From Planctomycetota bacterium (GTDB lineage Bacteria > Planctomycetota > UBA8108 > UBA1146 > JAJFFE01), in the NCBI GenBank assembly GCA_020425835.1, contig JAGQRC010000071.1, positions 1-10,113 of the forward strand: a stretch of DNA of 10,113 nt. Direction: 5' to 3'. Positions 1-6,659 of this stretch are shown here, piece by piece. Positions within the stretch are counted from its first letter, which is position 1. Each line of letters starts with the position of its first letter. The notes under the pieces were generated by a model, which was given only the letters and a program-made list of their open reading frames with translations, was not told the origin of the DNA and did not search any database. A program made the translations under genes and the position numbers.

Positions 1-1162
1 GCCTCGGTGCGATCCTCCGATCTCTCCGTCGTGCCCATTCCAAGGTCGGTGCAGTCGGCGCTGGCCTCGGCGCTTCGTCCTCGGTCTCCGAAGGAGCTCC
101 GACCAGGAACGGTCGGGTCCGTCCGAGGATCACGCCGATCGCTGCGATGAAGGTCGCGTACATGCCCGCGACGGCGAGCGTCACCGCGTTCGAGGGGGAC
201 GCCCAGACCAGCAGAGCGGCGACACCGCCGATGACGCCGAGCCCATAGATCGTGAACACGGTCTGTCGCTTCGAGAGCCCGAGTCCCATCAACAGGTGAG
301 CGATGTGATCTCGTCCGCAGAAGAGGATCGCCTCTCGGATCGAGCCCACGTCCTTGTCACGAATCCTCAACAACGTCACCAACACGATGTCGAAGATCGG
401 AACGGAGAGGATCAGCCCCGGGACCAGCACGGCTTTGAGTGGATTCGTCGAGTAGTGCGCGAACACCAGCATCACGGCCAACATGTAACCGAGGAAGAAC
501 GAGCCGTTGTCTCCGAGATAGATCCGGGCCGGCGGGAAGTTGTATCGGAGCATTCCGAGGCTCGATCCCACCATCCCGATTGCGAGGTAGGAGAGCCACC
601 GTTGCGCCTCCTCAGCGGAGGATCCCCAGGCGATCACGAAGATGAAGCTCCCCGCGATCGCCGCGAGACCCGGAGCGACACCGTCGGTGTTGTCGATCGA
701 GTTCAAGGCGCTGGTGACCCCGACGATCCAGAGCAAGGTGACCAGCAGATTGGGAATGTCGAACAGGATCGGAGGGAACAGGGCGAGCTGTACACCGAAC
801 GCCGACAGCACCAGCGTGGTCAGGAAGAGAACCACGAGCTTGGTCACCGCATTGATCGGTCGATGATCGTCGATCAGGCCCAGGGTCGTCACGACCACGC
901 CGCCGAACAGCATCCCGACGAGCGGATGGAAGCCCGAGAGGCTCTCGAATCGCAGGGTCGAGCAGACGGCGAACGCGAACCCGACGAAGATCCCGATGCC
1001 ACCGAAGAAGGGAACCGGCCTGGCCTGTGCCTTGTGCCCACCCGGTCGATCGAGGATCCGAGTTCGGTGCGCGAGGTGGATCAGGATCGGCACCACCAGA
1101 TCGGTGACGAACCAGGCCACGATGAAGATTCCGAGGTGGGGGTAGTTGAGAACGCTGGTCAT
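1..1162 (-). CDS. WecA/MraY-family undecaprenyl-phosphate sugar-1-phosphate transferase (3' end outside window)
   Basis: This integral membrane enzyme would move a sugar-1-phosphate (GlcNAc-1-P or similar) from a UDP-sugar onto undecaprenyl phosphate at the inner face of the cytoplasmic membrane, the first step of a lipid-linked glycan. 387 codons are visible with no stop, so the C-terminus is missing. Family motifs appear in order: HKAQARPVPFFGG (43-55), LGLIDD (94-99), NSIDNTDG (154-161), YLGDNGSFFLGY (215-226) and GRDHIAHLLMGLGLS (283-297). About ten hydrophobic segments separate them. NSIDNTDG replaces the more usual NxxDGxDG, and HIAH replaces HIHH; I recall similar variants in other family members. 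From residue about 350 the chain becomes hydrophilic, rich in Pro, Glu and Arg, probably a cytoplasmic tail. Its ATG overlaps the WbqC stop as ATGA, indicating translational coupling. The motifs are seen; the exact sugar cannot be told. It is close to wecA/tagO and much less likely true mraY. Confidence 0.9.
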   Translation of the reverse strand, partial: MTSVLNYPHLGIFIVAWFVTDLVVPILIHLAHRTRILDRPGGHKAQARPVPFFGGIGIFVGFAFAVCSTLRFESLSGFHPLVGMLFGGVVVTTLGLIDDHRPINAVTKLVVLFLTTLVLSAFGVQLALFPPILFDIPNLLVTLLWIVGVTSALNSIDNTDGVAPGLAAIAGSFIFVIAWGSSAEEAQRWLSYLAIGMVGSSLGMLRYNFPPARIYLGDNGSFFLGYMLAVMLVFAHYSTNPLKAVLVPGLILSVPIFDIVLVTLLRIRDKDVGSIREAILFCGRDHIAHLLMGLGLSKRQTVFTIYGLGVIGGVAALLVWASPSNAVTLAVAGMYATFIAAIGVILGRTRPFLVGAPSETEDEAPRPAPTAPTLEWARRRDRRIAPR

Positions 1163-1884
1163 GCGGTCTGGAGCTCCGGAATCTCGTGCACCCAAGTGGT
1201 CGCTCGAGGCCCGACCCACATCATCATGTCGAGCATCGAGTAGCTGATGGTCTCGTCGTCGATCGAGACGAACGCAGGATCGACGGCGTAACGGGGAGGC
1301 GCGTAGGCCTGGAATCGAAGTTCGATCCCGTGTTGCTCGAACAGCGGCACTTCCAGGTAGTCGCGACCATGGATCCCCGACAGGAACTCGGTCGCACCGA
1401 GTTCTCGACAGAAGTCCACGATGTAGGCCGTCGACTTCCCCGTCGCTCGAAGTGCGCTCGCGTAGTGCACGGGACGATCGTCGAGCTCGAGCTGACGCAG
1501 GAACCAGCCGATGAGCTCACCGTTCAACTGAGCGAGATGACTCCAACTCCTCTGATAGATCTCACGGAGATCCGTCTCGTACCGACCCCAGTGAGGAGCG
1601 GTACGGTAGTTGAACTCGATCGCCTTGAAGTGCTTTCGCGCCCAGTCGACTCGCGGGTTCAACTCCGCTTCGGCGATCGACTGCACGTACTTCCCCTTGG
1701 AGAGCACGGGCAGACTGAGCCACTGGGGACCCCCGCGGGAGCGGATCCGGTTGCGGTGGATCCACCCGAAGGGGCCGCGCTTCACGAACTGGGTCGTGTC
1801 GACGACGAGGAACTCATCGGCGGCGGCGATCTTCTGGAAGAAGCCGGGGTACGGTAGGTAGTTGGGTTGGTGTGCGGTCAGCAT
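1159..1884 (-). CDS. WbqC-like family protein
   Basis: This 241-residue protein matches the WbqC-like family found in O-antigen and capsule loci. The family's biochemical activity is not firmly known to me; a role in modifying or attaching groups to a nucleotide-sugar is inferred from where such genes occur. Visible family signatures are HQPNYLPYPGFFQKI (5-19), VVDTTQFVKRGPFGWIHRNR (27-46), WLSLPV (55-60), FLSGIHGRDYLE (167-178) and the C-terminal SYSMLDMMMWVGP (214-226). The family motif starts at residue 5, so the start cannot lie far downstream. There is no signal peptide or membrane segment, so it should be cytoplasmic. No Shine-Dalgarno sequence precedes the ATG; a hairpin ends three bases before it. 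The stop overlaps the start of the WecA-like gene by four bases, so the two are co-translated and probably act in the same glycan pathway. Confidence 0.88.
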   Translation of the reverse strand: MLTAHQPNYLPYPGFFQKIAAADEFLVVDTTQFVKRGPFGWIHRNRIRSRGGPQWLSLPVLSKGKYVQSIAEAELNPRVDWARKHFKAIEFNYRTAPHWGRYETDLREIYQRSWSHLAQLNGELIGWFLRQLELDDRPVHYASALRATGKSTAYIVDFCRELGATEFLSGIHGRDYLEVPLFEQHGIELRFQAYAPPRYAVDPAFVSIDDETISYSMLDMMMWVGPRATTWVHEIPELQTA

Positions 1885-1887
1885 GTT

Positions 1888-1920
1888 CTAAGGATCGGCC
1901 ACTCGCGCCGACGGCCTTAG
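1888..1920 (-). other. Stem-loop directly upstream of the WbqC-like start codon
   Basis: CTAAGG (1888-1893) pairs with CCTTAG (1915-1920), and TCGGC (1895-1899) pairs with GCCGA (1907-1911) inside it, with a small internal asymmetry. On the minus-strand transcript the hairpin ends three bases before the WbqC-like ATG. Neither side carries a T run, so it does not look like an intrinsic terminator for the flagellar gene upstream. It could shape translation of the WbqC gene or be a protein-binding dyad. The pairing is seen; the role is unknown. Confidence 0.4.
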
Positions 1921-2034
1921 CCCGGATTGTGCACGAAGGGTGATCGACGCTTATCGGACTCTCGGTTCTGAGCGCGAGGCGCCCGACGAGCCCGTCACGA
2001 GGGAGCCGGGATCGTCCCCTTCGGACGCCTGTGA

Positions 2035-2751
2035 TCAGGAGAACAGATCCATGGCGCGGCCCACCAGGGCGTCCGTGGTCTGGAACACGCGGAGGTTGAA
2101 CTGCTGATACCGCTGGTTGACGAGGAGCTGAGTCAACTCCGTCGAGGGGTCGACATTGGATCCCTCGACCATGAACTGCCGAACGGAGCCGAGTCCGTCG
2201 CTCGTCGGGGTACCGATGGTGGCGGGTCCGGACTCGACGCTCTCCAGGTACAGGTTGTCCCCGATCGACGTGAGCCCGGACGGGTTCACGAATCGAGCGA
2301 TCTCGAGCTGACCGATCTGGGGCGCGGAGCCGTCGGACATCTGAGCGAAGACGCTCCCGTCGACGCTGACTCGGATCGCGAGCGCCTCCTCGGGGACCGT
2401 GACCCCCGGCTCGACGATGTACCCCGAAGGATTGACGAGTTGACCGTTCGAATCGACGGTGAAGTTACCGGACCTCGTGTACGCGATGCCACCGGCCGCC
2501 TGGACCTGGAAGAAGCCTTCGCCGTCGATCATGAAGTGCGTGTCTTGTCCCGTCTGACGAGGCGCGCCGACGGTGATCAAGTCCTCGTGGAGGCCGTTGA
2601 CCCGAGTGCCTTGCTCCATCAGTGTCGCCTGATCCACGAGGACGGAGCGAAACCCGTCGGTCGTCAGGTTCGCCAGGTTGTTGGCGATCGTGTTCTGTCG
2701 GATGTCTCCGGCGTAGATCCCGTTCTGAGAGATGGCGAATGACGAGTCCAT
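2035..2751 (-). CDS. FlgF/FlgG-family flagellar basal-body rod protein, divergent
   Basis: This 238-residue protein belongs to the flagellar rod/hook family, which builds the axial rod across the periplasm after export by the flagellar type III system. The N-terminal rod signature is NTIANNLANLTTDGFR (20-35). The central FlgE/F/G domain shows IDGEGFFQVQ (75-84), YTRSGNFTVDSNGQLVNPSG (91-110) and the VEPGVTVPEEAL stretch (113-124). The region IGQLEIARFVNPSGL (146-160) through NLYLE resembles FlgG. The C-terminal module begins at MVEGSNVD (194-201), but the usual QRAYExNSK pattern is changed to NQRYQQFNLRVFQTTDALVG (212-231). It is about 20 residues shorter than a typical FlgG (near 260), mainly between the N-terminal helix and the central domain, and the MD start and GRAMDLFS end recall FlgF. 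There is no signal peptide, as expected. The start has a strong ribosome binding site, GAGGAGGA at 2758-2765. No other flagellar gene is in the window. FlgF versus FlgG cannot be settled by eye. Confidence 0.85.
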   Translation of the reverse strand: MDSSFAISQNGIYAGDIRQNTIANNLANLTTDGFRSVLVDQATLMEQGTRVNGLHEDLITVGAPRQTGQDTHFMIDGEGFFQVQAAGGIAYTRSGNFTVDSNGQLVNPSGYIVEPGVTVPEEALAIRVSVDGSVFAQMSDGSAPQIGQLEIARFVNPSGLTSIGDNLYLESVESGPATIGTPTSDGLGSVRQFMVEGSNVDPSTELTQLLVNQRYQQFNLRVFQTTDALVGRAMDLFS

Positions 2752-2776
2752 CGGCGATCCTCCTCGGGTTTCGCCT

Positions 2777-2792
2777 TGAAAGAAGCGTGCCA
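2777..2792 (-). promoter_or_regulatory. Sigma-54-like promoter for the flagellar rod gene
   Basis: Read on the minus strand, TGGCACG is followed by CTTC and TTTCA. The sigma-54 consensus is TGGCACG-N4-TTGCW, so the -24 box is a full match and the -12 box has one mismatch, T for G, in the conserved GC. Spacing is exact. Transcription would start near 2766, just before the ribosome binding site at 2758-2765 and the ATG at 2751, giving a very short leader. Sigma-54 control of rod and hook genes is common in other bacteria. The mismatch falls at an important base, so this remains a candidate. Confidence 0.42.
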
Positions 2793-2946
2793 GGCGTCAT
2801 TGTGGCCGAACGCTGACGTCCGGCGGTAGCGAGAGGGATCGAGCGGCAGGATCGGCCTCCGCTCGGCGGCGGTGTTGGCCGGCCGCTCACATCGATCGGA
2901 TCCGACGGAAGCCGAACGTGCGCATCGCAGAGCGAGGTCCATCGAG

Positions 2947-3393
2947 GTGCGAGTCCTGGTCCAACGAGTCTCGTCTGCCTCCGTGCGCGTCGATGGAGAG
3001 ATCGTCGGCCAGATCGGCCCCGGTCTCCTGCTCCTCGTCGGGATCCGCGAGGAGGAGAGAGAAGAGACCGTGGGCTGGGTCGCGAGGCGTGTCGCCGGGC
3101 TTCGCATCTTCCGAGACGAGGACGGGCGGATGAACCGCTCGGTCCTCGAGACAGGGGGAGCGGCGCTGGTCGTCAGTCAGTTCACCCTCTACGGCGACAC
3201 CCAACGGGGCATGCGCCCGAGCTTCGTCGCGGCCGCGCCGGGCGAACGAGCAGAGCCTCTGGTCGCTGACTTCGTCGAGGCGCTCCGAAGCCTCGGGATC
3301 CGACGGGTGGAGACGGGCCGATTCGGCGCGGACATGGAAGTGGCGTCCGTCAACGACGGCCCGGTCACGATCTGGGTCGAACGCGAAGCATGA
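2947..3393 (+). CDS. dtd: D-aminoacyl-tRNA deacylase (DTD)
   Basis: DTD hydrolyses the ester bond between a D-amino acid (and glycine mischarged on tRNA-Ala) and its tRNA, keeping wrong residues out of translation. It is a cytoplasmic homodimer. The 148-residue product has the usual length and both signatures: SQFTLY (77-82) and NDGPVT (136-141), the latter holding the cross-subunit Gly-Pro motif. The region GDTQRGMRPSF (83-93) and TGRFGADM (123-130) are also typical. I chose the GTG at 2947 because the family starts as M-R-V-L-V-Q-R-V, and GAGGT at 2934-2938 sits eight bases upstream. An in-frame GTG at 2872 would add 25 unlike residues. The gene is divergent from the flagellar rod gene, and its stop overlaps the next start as ATGA. 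No clear promoter was found in the 195 bases between the divergent genes. Confidence 0.95.
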   Translation: MRVLVQRVSSASVRVDGEIVGQIGPGLLLLVGIREEEREETVGWVARRVAGLRIFRDEDGRMNRSVLETGGAALVVSQFTLYGDTQRGMRPSFVAAAPGERAEPLVADFVEALRSLGIRRVETGRFGADMEVASVNDGPVTIWVEREA

Positions 3394-4193
3394 ACGTCGA
3401 CGCCTTCCCCGATCACTACTCGATCCTCGAGGTCGAAGCGAACGCTTCGGCCCAGGTCGTTCGGCGCGCGTTCCGGCGCAGGCTCCTCCAGCTCCACCCG
3501 GACAAGTCGGCCACGCAGACCGACCCGGCGCTCTTGGATGCGGTGATGCATGCGTTCGAGATCCTTTCGGACGCTCGGCGACGGGAGGAGTACGACCGCC
3601 AGCGCGCGATTCGGGAGCGAACGCTCGCGCCACTGGAGACGCTGCCCCACGTCACCGAGAGCGGACGCCCCATCGATCGCGCCCGAGCGATCTTCTTCTT
3701 CCTGATCAGCGAACGGCCTGCGGAAGCTCTCGCTCGCATGGAGCTCCTCGAGGAGCCTCCGATCGTCTTCCTGACCCGATACCTCGAGGAGGATGAGCTG
3801 ATCGACGCCGCCTTCTTGATCGCGGAAGTGCGAGAGAAGGAGGGCGCGTACTTCGCAGCACTTCGCTGGTACCAGGAGATCCTCCGTCTGGAGTCGCGTC
3901 GTCGACGACACCGTCCTTGCTTCGAGGAGACTCGGGAGCGGACCAAGCGCATCCTGATCCAGCGCATCACGAGCGAAGCGGACCCCCGGACGACGCTCGA
4001 GTATCTCCGCCGCGCCGAGCAGATCGGGCTGGAGCGCCTCGAACAAGGGGAGGTGGCCAAGCGACGGGCCGAGGCCTACCTCGAACTCGACATGAAGGCG
4101 GAAGCTGGACGTCAGCTCCGGATCGCTCTCGACACGAGCTCCCAGATCAAGGGGACTCGGAAGCTGAGGGAGCGACTCGAGGGCTACTACTGA
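3390..4193 (+). CDS. J-domain (DnaJ-like) protein with helical C-terminal region
   Basis: This 267-residue protein has an N-terminal J domain (about residues 8-71) with the HPD motif at 36-38, the basic helix II VVRRAFRRRLLQL (23-35) and the closing ILSDARRREEYDRQR (58-72). Such a domain stimulates ATP hydrolysis by a DnaK/Hsp70 partner. There is no Gly/Phe linker, zinc-finger domain or substrate-binding C-domain, so it is a class III co-chaperone and not DnaJ itself. Residues 95-262 are rich in Leu, Ala, Glu and Arg. They look all-helical and TPR-like, for example 139-167 and 201-250, and may bind a specific client. There is no signal peptide or membrane segment. The ATG overlaps the dtd stop by four bases and lacks a clear ribosome binding site, suggesting translational coupling. 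It converges with the ligase gene, leaving six bases between stops. The client is unknown. Confidence 0.85.
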   Translation: MNVDAFPDHYSILEVEANASAQVVRRAFRRRLLQLHPDKSATQTDPALLDAVMHAFEILSDARRREEYDRQRAIRERTLAPLETLPHVTESGRPIDRARAIFFFLISERPAEALARMELLEEPPIVFLTRYLEEDELIDAAFLIAEVREKEGAYFAALRWYQEILRLESRRRRHRPCFEETRERTKRILIQRITSEADPRTTLEYLRRAEQIGLERLEQGEVAKRRAEAYLELDMKAEAGRQLRIALDTSSQIKGTRKLRERLEGYY

Positions 4194-4199
4194 CCGAAC

Positions 4200-5660
4200 T
4201 CAGCGGCGCGACCCGCTCCCCAGCCGGGAGGGCGGATACGGCATCGCCGCGAGGCGCGCTCCGAGCGGGTCGTGGGGAGTGGTCGGCACCTCGATGGAGT
4301 CCCCGTGGTGACGGTCTCGGCTGAGCCCCGCCACGTAGGAGTACGCGTAGAGCAGCCCAGTCGCGAAGAAGAACGGCTCGGTGGTACGGATCGTGGTGAA
4401 GGTCGTCGCCGCGAGGCTGTGGACCAGCAAGGCGACACATCCCCCGAAGTACCCGAGCGAGAAGCCGGAGAGCACGGCGTCGTTCTCCTCGACGGTCTGC
4501 AGGCGCCAAGAGGTCCGCATGCAGCGATATACGAGGACCAGGAAGGCGATGAGTCCGATGATCCCGAGGTCGTTGAGCTGGAGGACGTACTCGGAGTCGA
4601 TCGCTCCGAGGTCCTCGCTCCCCGGCCCCTTCCCGAGGAGTGGGGACTGGAGTGCCTGAGGCAGGAACCAGTTGGTCCAACCCGCAACGCGAGAGTCCCA
4701 CGATGAGACTTCGCGTCCGAGGAAGACATCCGCGATGGTTCTCATGCGATCGAGCACGTAGTCCGGAGCCAACAGGCAACCCACGGCGAGAAGCACGAGC
4801 GCCCAACCCATGGTGTGATTGCGGGAACGGACCCAGATCGCGAAGAGCCCGATCGCCATCGCGACGTAGGACGTCCGGCTCAAGGTCAGGATGAACGGGT
4901 ACGCCATCAGGCCGAGATAGGCGAGGAGAAGCACGCGCCCGACACCCTTGACTCGCGCGAGCAGCCCCAGCGAGAGACACATGTGGAACACGAAGTAGCC
5001 GCCGAGGATGTTCGCGGTCTCGCCTCGGGGGCCGGGGAGACGGTAGCTGTCGAGTCCCGTTCCCTCCGCCGCGAACTGCACCAGTCCGTAGAGGCCGACC
5101 AGGGAGCTCGAGACCACCATCAAGACGATGAAGGCGCGCAGGTCCCGTCGTGTCCTCATCGCGTTCAGGACCACGACCATCATGAAGTAGTACTCGACCG
5201 CTTTGCCGAAGCGCAGGGACGCCGCCCGCAGGTCGAGCTCGCTGTAGATCCCGTTGGCGAGCGCGGAGATCAACGAGATGAAGACGATCACGAAGATCGG
5301 GGACTTGAGATCCGTCGGTCGCAGGTCCGCCTGGTGCAGGACGACGCGGGACATCCAGATCATCAACAGGATCGGGAAGACCAGGTCCTCGTAGCGGAGG
5401 TTGTCGATGCCGTAGAGCTCGAACTCGGGTGAGAGACCGATGGCCAGGAGCAGGACCGCGAGACCGACCCGGAGATCGAAGATCGAGATGAACGCCAACA
5501 ACAGCCCGGACAGGATGAGCGGGAAGTTCTGGACGTCGACACCGTTGAGGTTGACCGTGAAGACGCACCAGACGGCCACCAGCATCGCCAACATTCCGAG
5601 GGCGACGATCGGCAGGCGGCTGTTGGAGCCCCGTCGTTCGAGGTCGGAGGAGGAGTGCAT
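4200..5660 (-). CDS. O-antigen ligase/polymerase-like (Wzy_C) membrane protein
   Basis: This 486-residue multi-spanning protein resembles the O-antigen ligase (WaaL) / polymerase (Wzy) superfamily, which transfers or extends undecaprenyl-linked glycans on the periplasmic side. About eleven hydrophobic segments are visible, beginning at 16-36 and ending near 426-445. Superfamily features are ILTLSRTSYVAMAIGLF (257-273), the large periplasmic loop containing WDSRVAGW (321-328), PLLGKGPGSEDLG (340-352) and DSEYVLQLNDLGIIGLI (355-371), where the last two are the classic hallmark. A hydrophilic tail of about 40 residues follows the last helix. The ribosome binding site is weak, with GGGAAG around 5669-5674. 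Ligase and polymerase cannot be separated by sequence alone. The gene stands alone on its strand, but PIG-L and manC lie divergently next to it and the WecA-like gene is about 3 kb away, so a surface polysaccharide role is likely. Confidence 0.85.
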   Translation of the reverse strand: MHSSSDLERRGSNSRLPIVALGMLAMLVAVWCVFTVNLNGVDVQNFPLILSGLLLAFISIFDLRVGLAVLLLAIGLSPEFELYGIDNLRYEDLVFPILLMIWMSRVVLHQADLRPTDLKSPIFVIVFISLISALANGIYSELDLRAASLRFGKAVEYYFMMVVVLNAMRTRRDLRAFIVLMVVSSSLVGLYGLVQFAAEGTGLDSYRLPGPRGETANILGGYFVFHMCLSLGLLARVKGVGRVLLLAYLGLMAYPFILTLSRTSYVAMAIGLFAIWVRSRNHTMGWALVLLAVGCLLAPDYVLDRMRTIADVFLGREVSSWDSRVAGWTNWFLPQALQSPLLGKGPGSEDLGAIDSEYVLQLNDLGIIGLIAFLVLVYRCMRTSWRLQTVEENDAVLSGFSLGYFGGCVALLVHSLAATTFTTIRTTEPFFFATGLLYAYSYVAGLSRDRHHGDSIEVPTTPHDPLGARLAAMPYPPSRLGSGSRR

Positions 5661-5781
5661 TCTGGCGGCTTCCCGATTCGCGGTGGACGGTCGTCGGTGG
5701 ATGACCTTCCCCTCTATCGGTTCCCGGAGTGGCTCGAGTGATCCCGACTTCGGTGGAAATCCGGATAGGGGGATCGAGTTG

Positions 5782-5816
5782 GGGGTCGCTCCACTTCAGT
5801 GGATCCCCGGGGTCGC
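5782..5816. repeat. Palindromes and a direct repeat in the ligase/PIG-L divergent spacer
   Basis: The 231-base spacer (5661-5891) between the divergent ligase and PIG-L genes holds TCCACTTCAGTGGA (5790-5803), the palindrome CCCCGGGG (5805-5812) and two copies of GGGGTCGC (5782-5789 and 5809-5816) flanking the first palindrome. This is the sort of arrangement a dimeric regulator could bind, but no promoter boxes on either strand were convincing. The repeats are seen; the operator role is a guess. Confidence 0.3.
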
Positions 5817-5891
5817 CGATACCACGAACGGACTCGGCGTCGGCGCTCCCGGCGTGGTCCGGTAATCCCCGAGAAGGTGAGGATCCGACCG

Positions 5892-6599
5892 ATGGACCGT
5901 TTTCTCTCCCAGCAGAGGCTCCTGGTCATCGCTCCACACGCCGACGACGAGACGATCGGCTGCGGGGGACTGATCGCGAAAATGAAGGACCTCGGTGGGG
6001 AGGTCTACGTGATGGTCATGACCGTCGGCGATCTCGACCACTACGATGGCCGAGAGGGCAAGACTTCGGGGCAGACCCGAGCCGACGAGTTGGCCGCCGC
6101 GATGGATGTCCTCGGGGTCGACGAACACGAGATCGTCATGCACTCCAACGAGTGGCACCTTCGCCTCGACGGGATGCCGAGGCGCGACCTCGTGAACCTC
6201 TTCGAGCGCGAGGCGAAGCTGTCGATCGACAACGTCCAGCCGACCATGCTGGCGATCCCGGCTCCGTCGTTCAATCAAGACCACGTCGCGGTCTACGAGG
6301 CGGCCATCACGGCGAGCCGACCCCACCTCGCGGACATGAAGCCCTTCTGCCGAATGATCCTGGTCGCAGACTCGCCCCAACTCGCCTGGAACCCGAACGC
6401 GTTCAAGCCCAACGTTCACTTCGACATCACGCGCTACCTCGACAAGAAGCTCGAGGCGTACTCCAAGCACGAGTCCCAGCAGCGCCCATCTCCTCACATG
6501 GGAAGTCTCGACAGCCTCCGGTTGTTGGCGGAGTGGCGGGGACGCGAGATTTCGGTCGAGGCAGCCGAGGCGTATCAGTGCCTCCGCATGGTGGTTTGA
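5892..6599 (+). CDS. PIG-L (LmbE-like) family zinc-dependent deacetylase
   Basis: The PIG-L family removes N-acetyl groups from GlcNAc-type sugars in a zinc-dependent reaction. This cytoplasmic member has 235 residues. The first metal motif is PHADDE (15-20), the region TRADELAAAMDVLGV (62-76) is typical, and the later metal ligand lies in NQDH (128-131). The C-terminal DITRYLDKKLEAYSKHES (178-195) and AEWRGREI (213-220) match the family's closing helices. I chose the ATG at 5892 because AGGTGAGGA ends eight bases before it and the family motif starts about ten residues in. An in-frame ATG at 5799 would add 31 Arg-rich residues that look like non-coding sequence. It lies 60 bases before manC in the same direction and diverges from the ligase gene, so a nucleotide-sugar or lipid-linked sugar substrate is likely. 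The exact substrate is unknown. Confidence 0.9.
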   Translation: MDRFLSQQRLLVIAPHADDETIGCGGLIAKMKDLGGEVYVMVMTVGDLDHYDGREGKTSGQTRADELAAAMDVLGVDEHEIVMHSNEWHLRLDGMPRRDLVNLFEREAKLSIDNVQPTMLAIPAPSFNQDHVAVYEAAITASRPHLADMKPFCRMILVADSPQLAWNPNAFKPNVHFDITRYLDKKLEAYSKHESQQRPSPHMGSLDSLRLLAEWRGREISVEAAEAYQCLRMVV

Positions 6600-6616
6600 T
6601 GGACGTTGGCGCCGCC

Positions 6617-6644
6617 GCGTCCTTCCGGTAGAACGGAGGGGCGC
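6617..6644 (+). other. 11-bp RNA hairpin just upstream of the manC ribosome binding site
   Basis: GCGTCCTTCCG (6617-6627) pairs with CGGAGGGGCGC (6634-6644) around the six-base loop GTAGAA. Nine pairs are Watson-Crick and two are G-U. The G-U pairs form only in plus-strand RNA, which points to a function in the PIG-L/manC transcript and not to a DNA dyad. It ends three bases before the GGAGG-type ribosome binding site at 6647-6655. There is no T run, so a terminator is unlikely. It may adjust manC translation or protect the mRNA. Confidence 0.5.
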
Positions 6645-6659
6645 TCGAGGAGGGGAACC

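Noticed and set aside
296..1243. 315-residue plus-strand ORF
   Set aside because: It is antisense to the WecA-like gene, with low-complexity Arg/Asp/Glu/His-rich sequence and no family resemblance. The opposite strand carries every transferase motif.
2887..3633. Minus-strand ORF opposite dtd and the J-protein start
   Set aside because: It is an antisense shadow of two recognised genes with no supporting motif or ribosome binding site.
4213..4235. Hairpin CCGCTCCC/GGGA..GCGG as terminator of the J-protein gene
   Set aside because: It has a two-base bulge, no following T run, and lies within the ligase coding end.
4147..5568. 473-residue minus-strand ORF in another frame
   Set aside because: It overlaps the ligase gene but lacks hydrophobic segments and is full of Arg/Pro/His. 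The neighbouring frame gives a clean membrane protein.
5799..5891. N-terminal extension of the PIG-L gene from an upstream ATG
   Set aside because: The added 31 residues are Arg-rich, there is no family similarity, and a good ribosome binding site precedes the ATG at 5892.
6606..6659. N-terminal extension of manC from an upstream ATG
   Set aside because: It would run through the hairpin and the ribosome binding site. The GTG at 6660 fits the family start.
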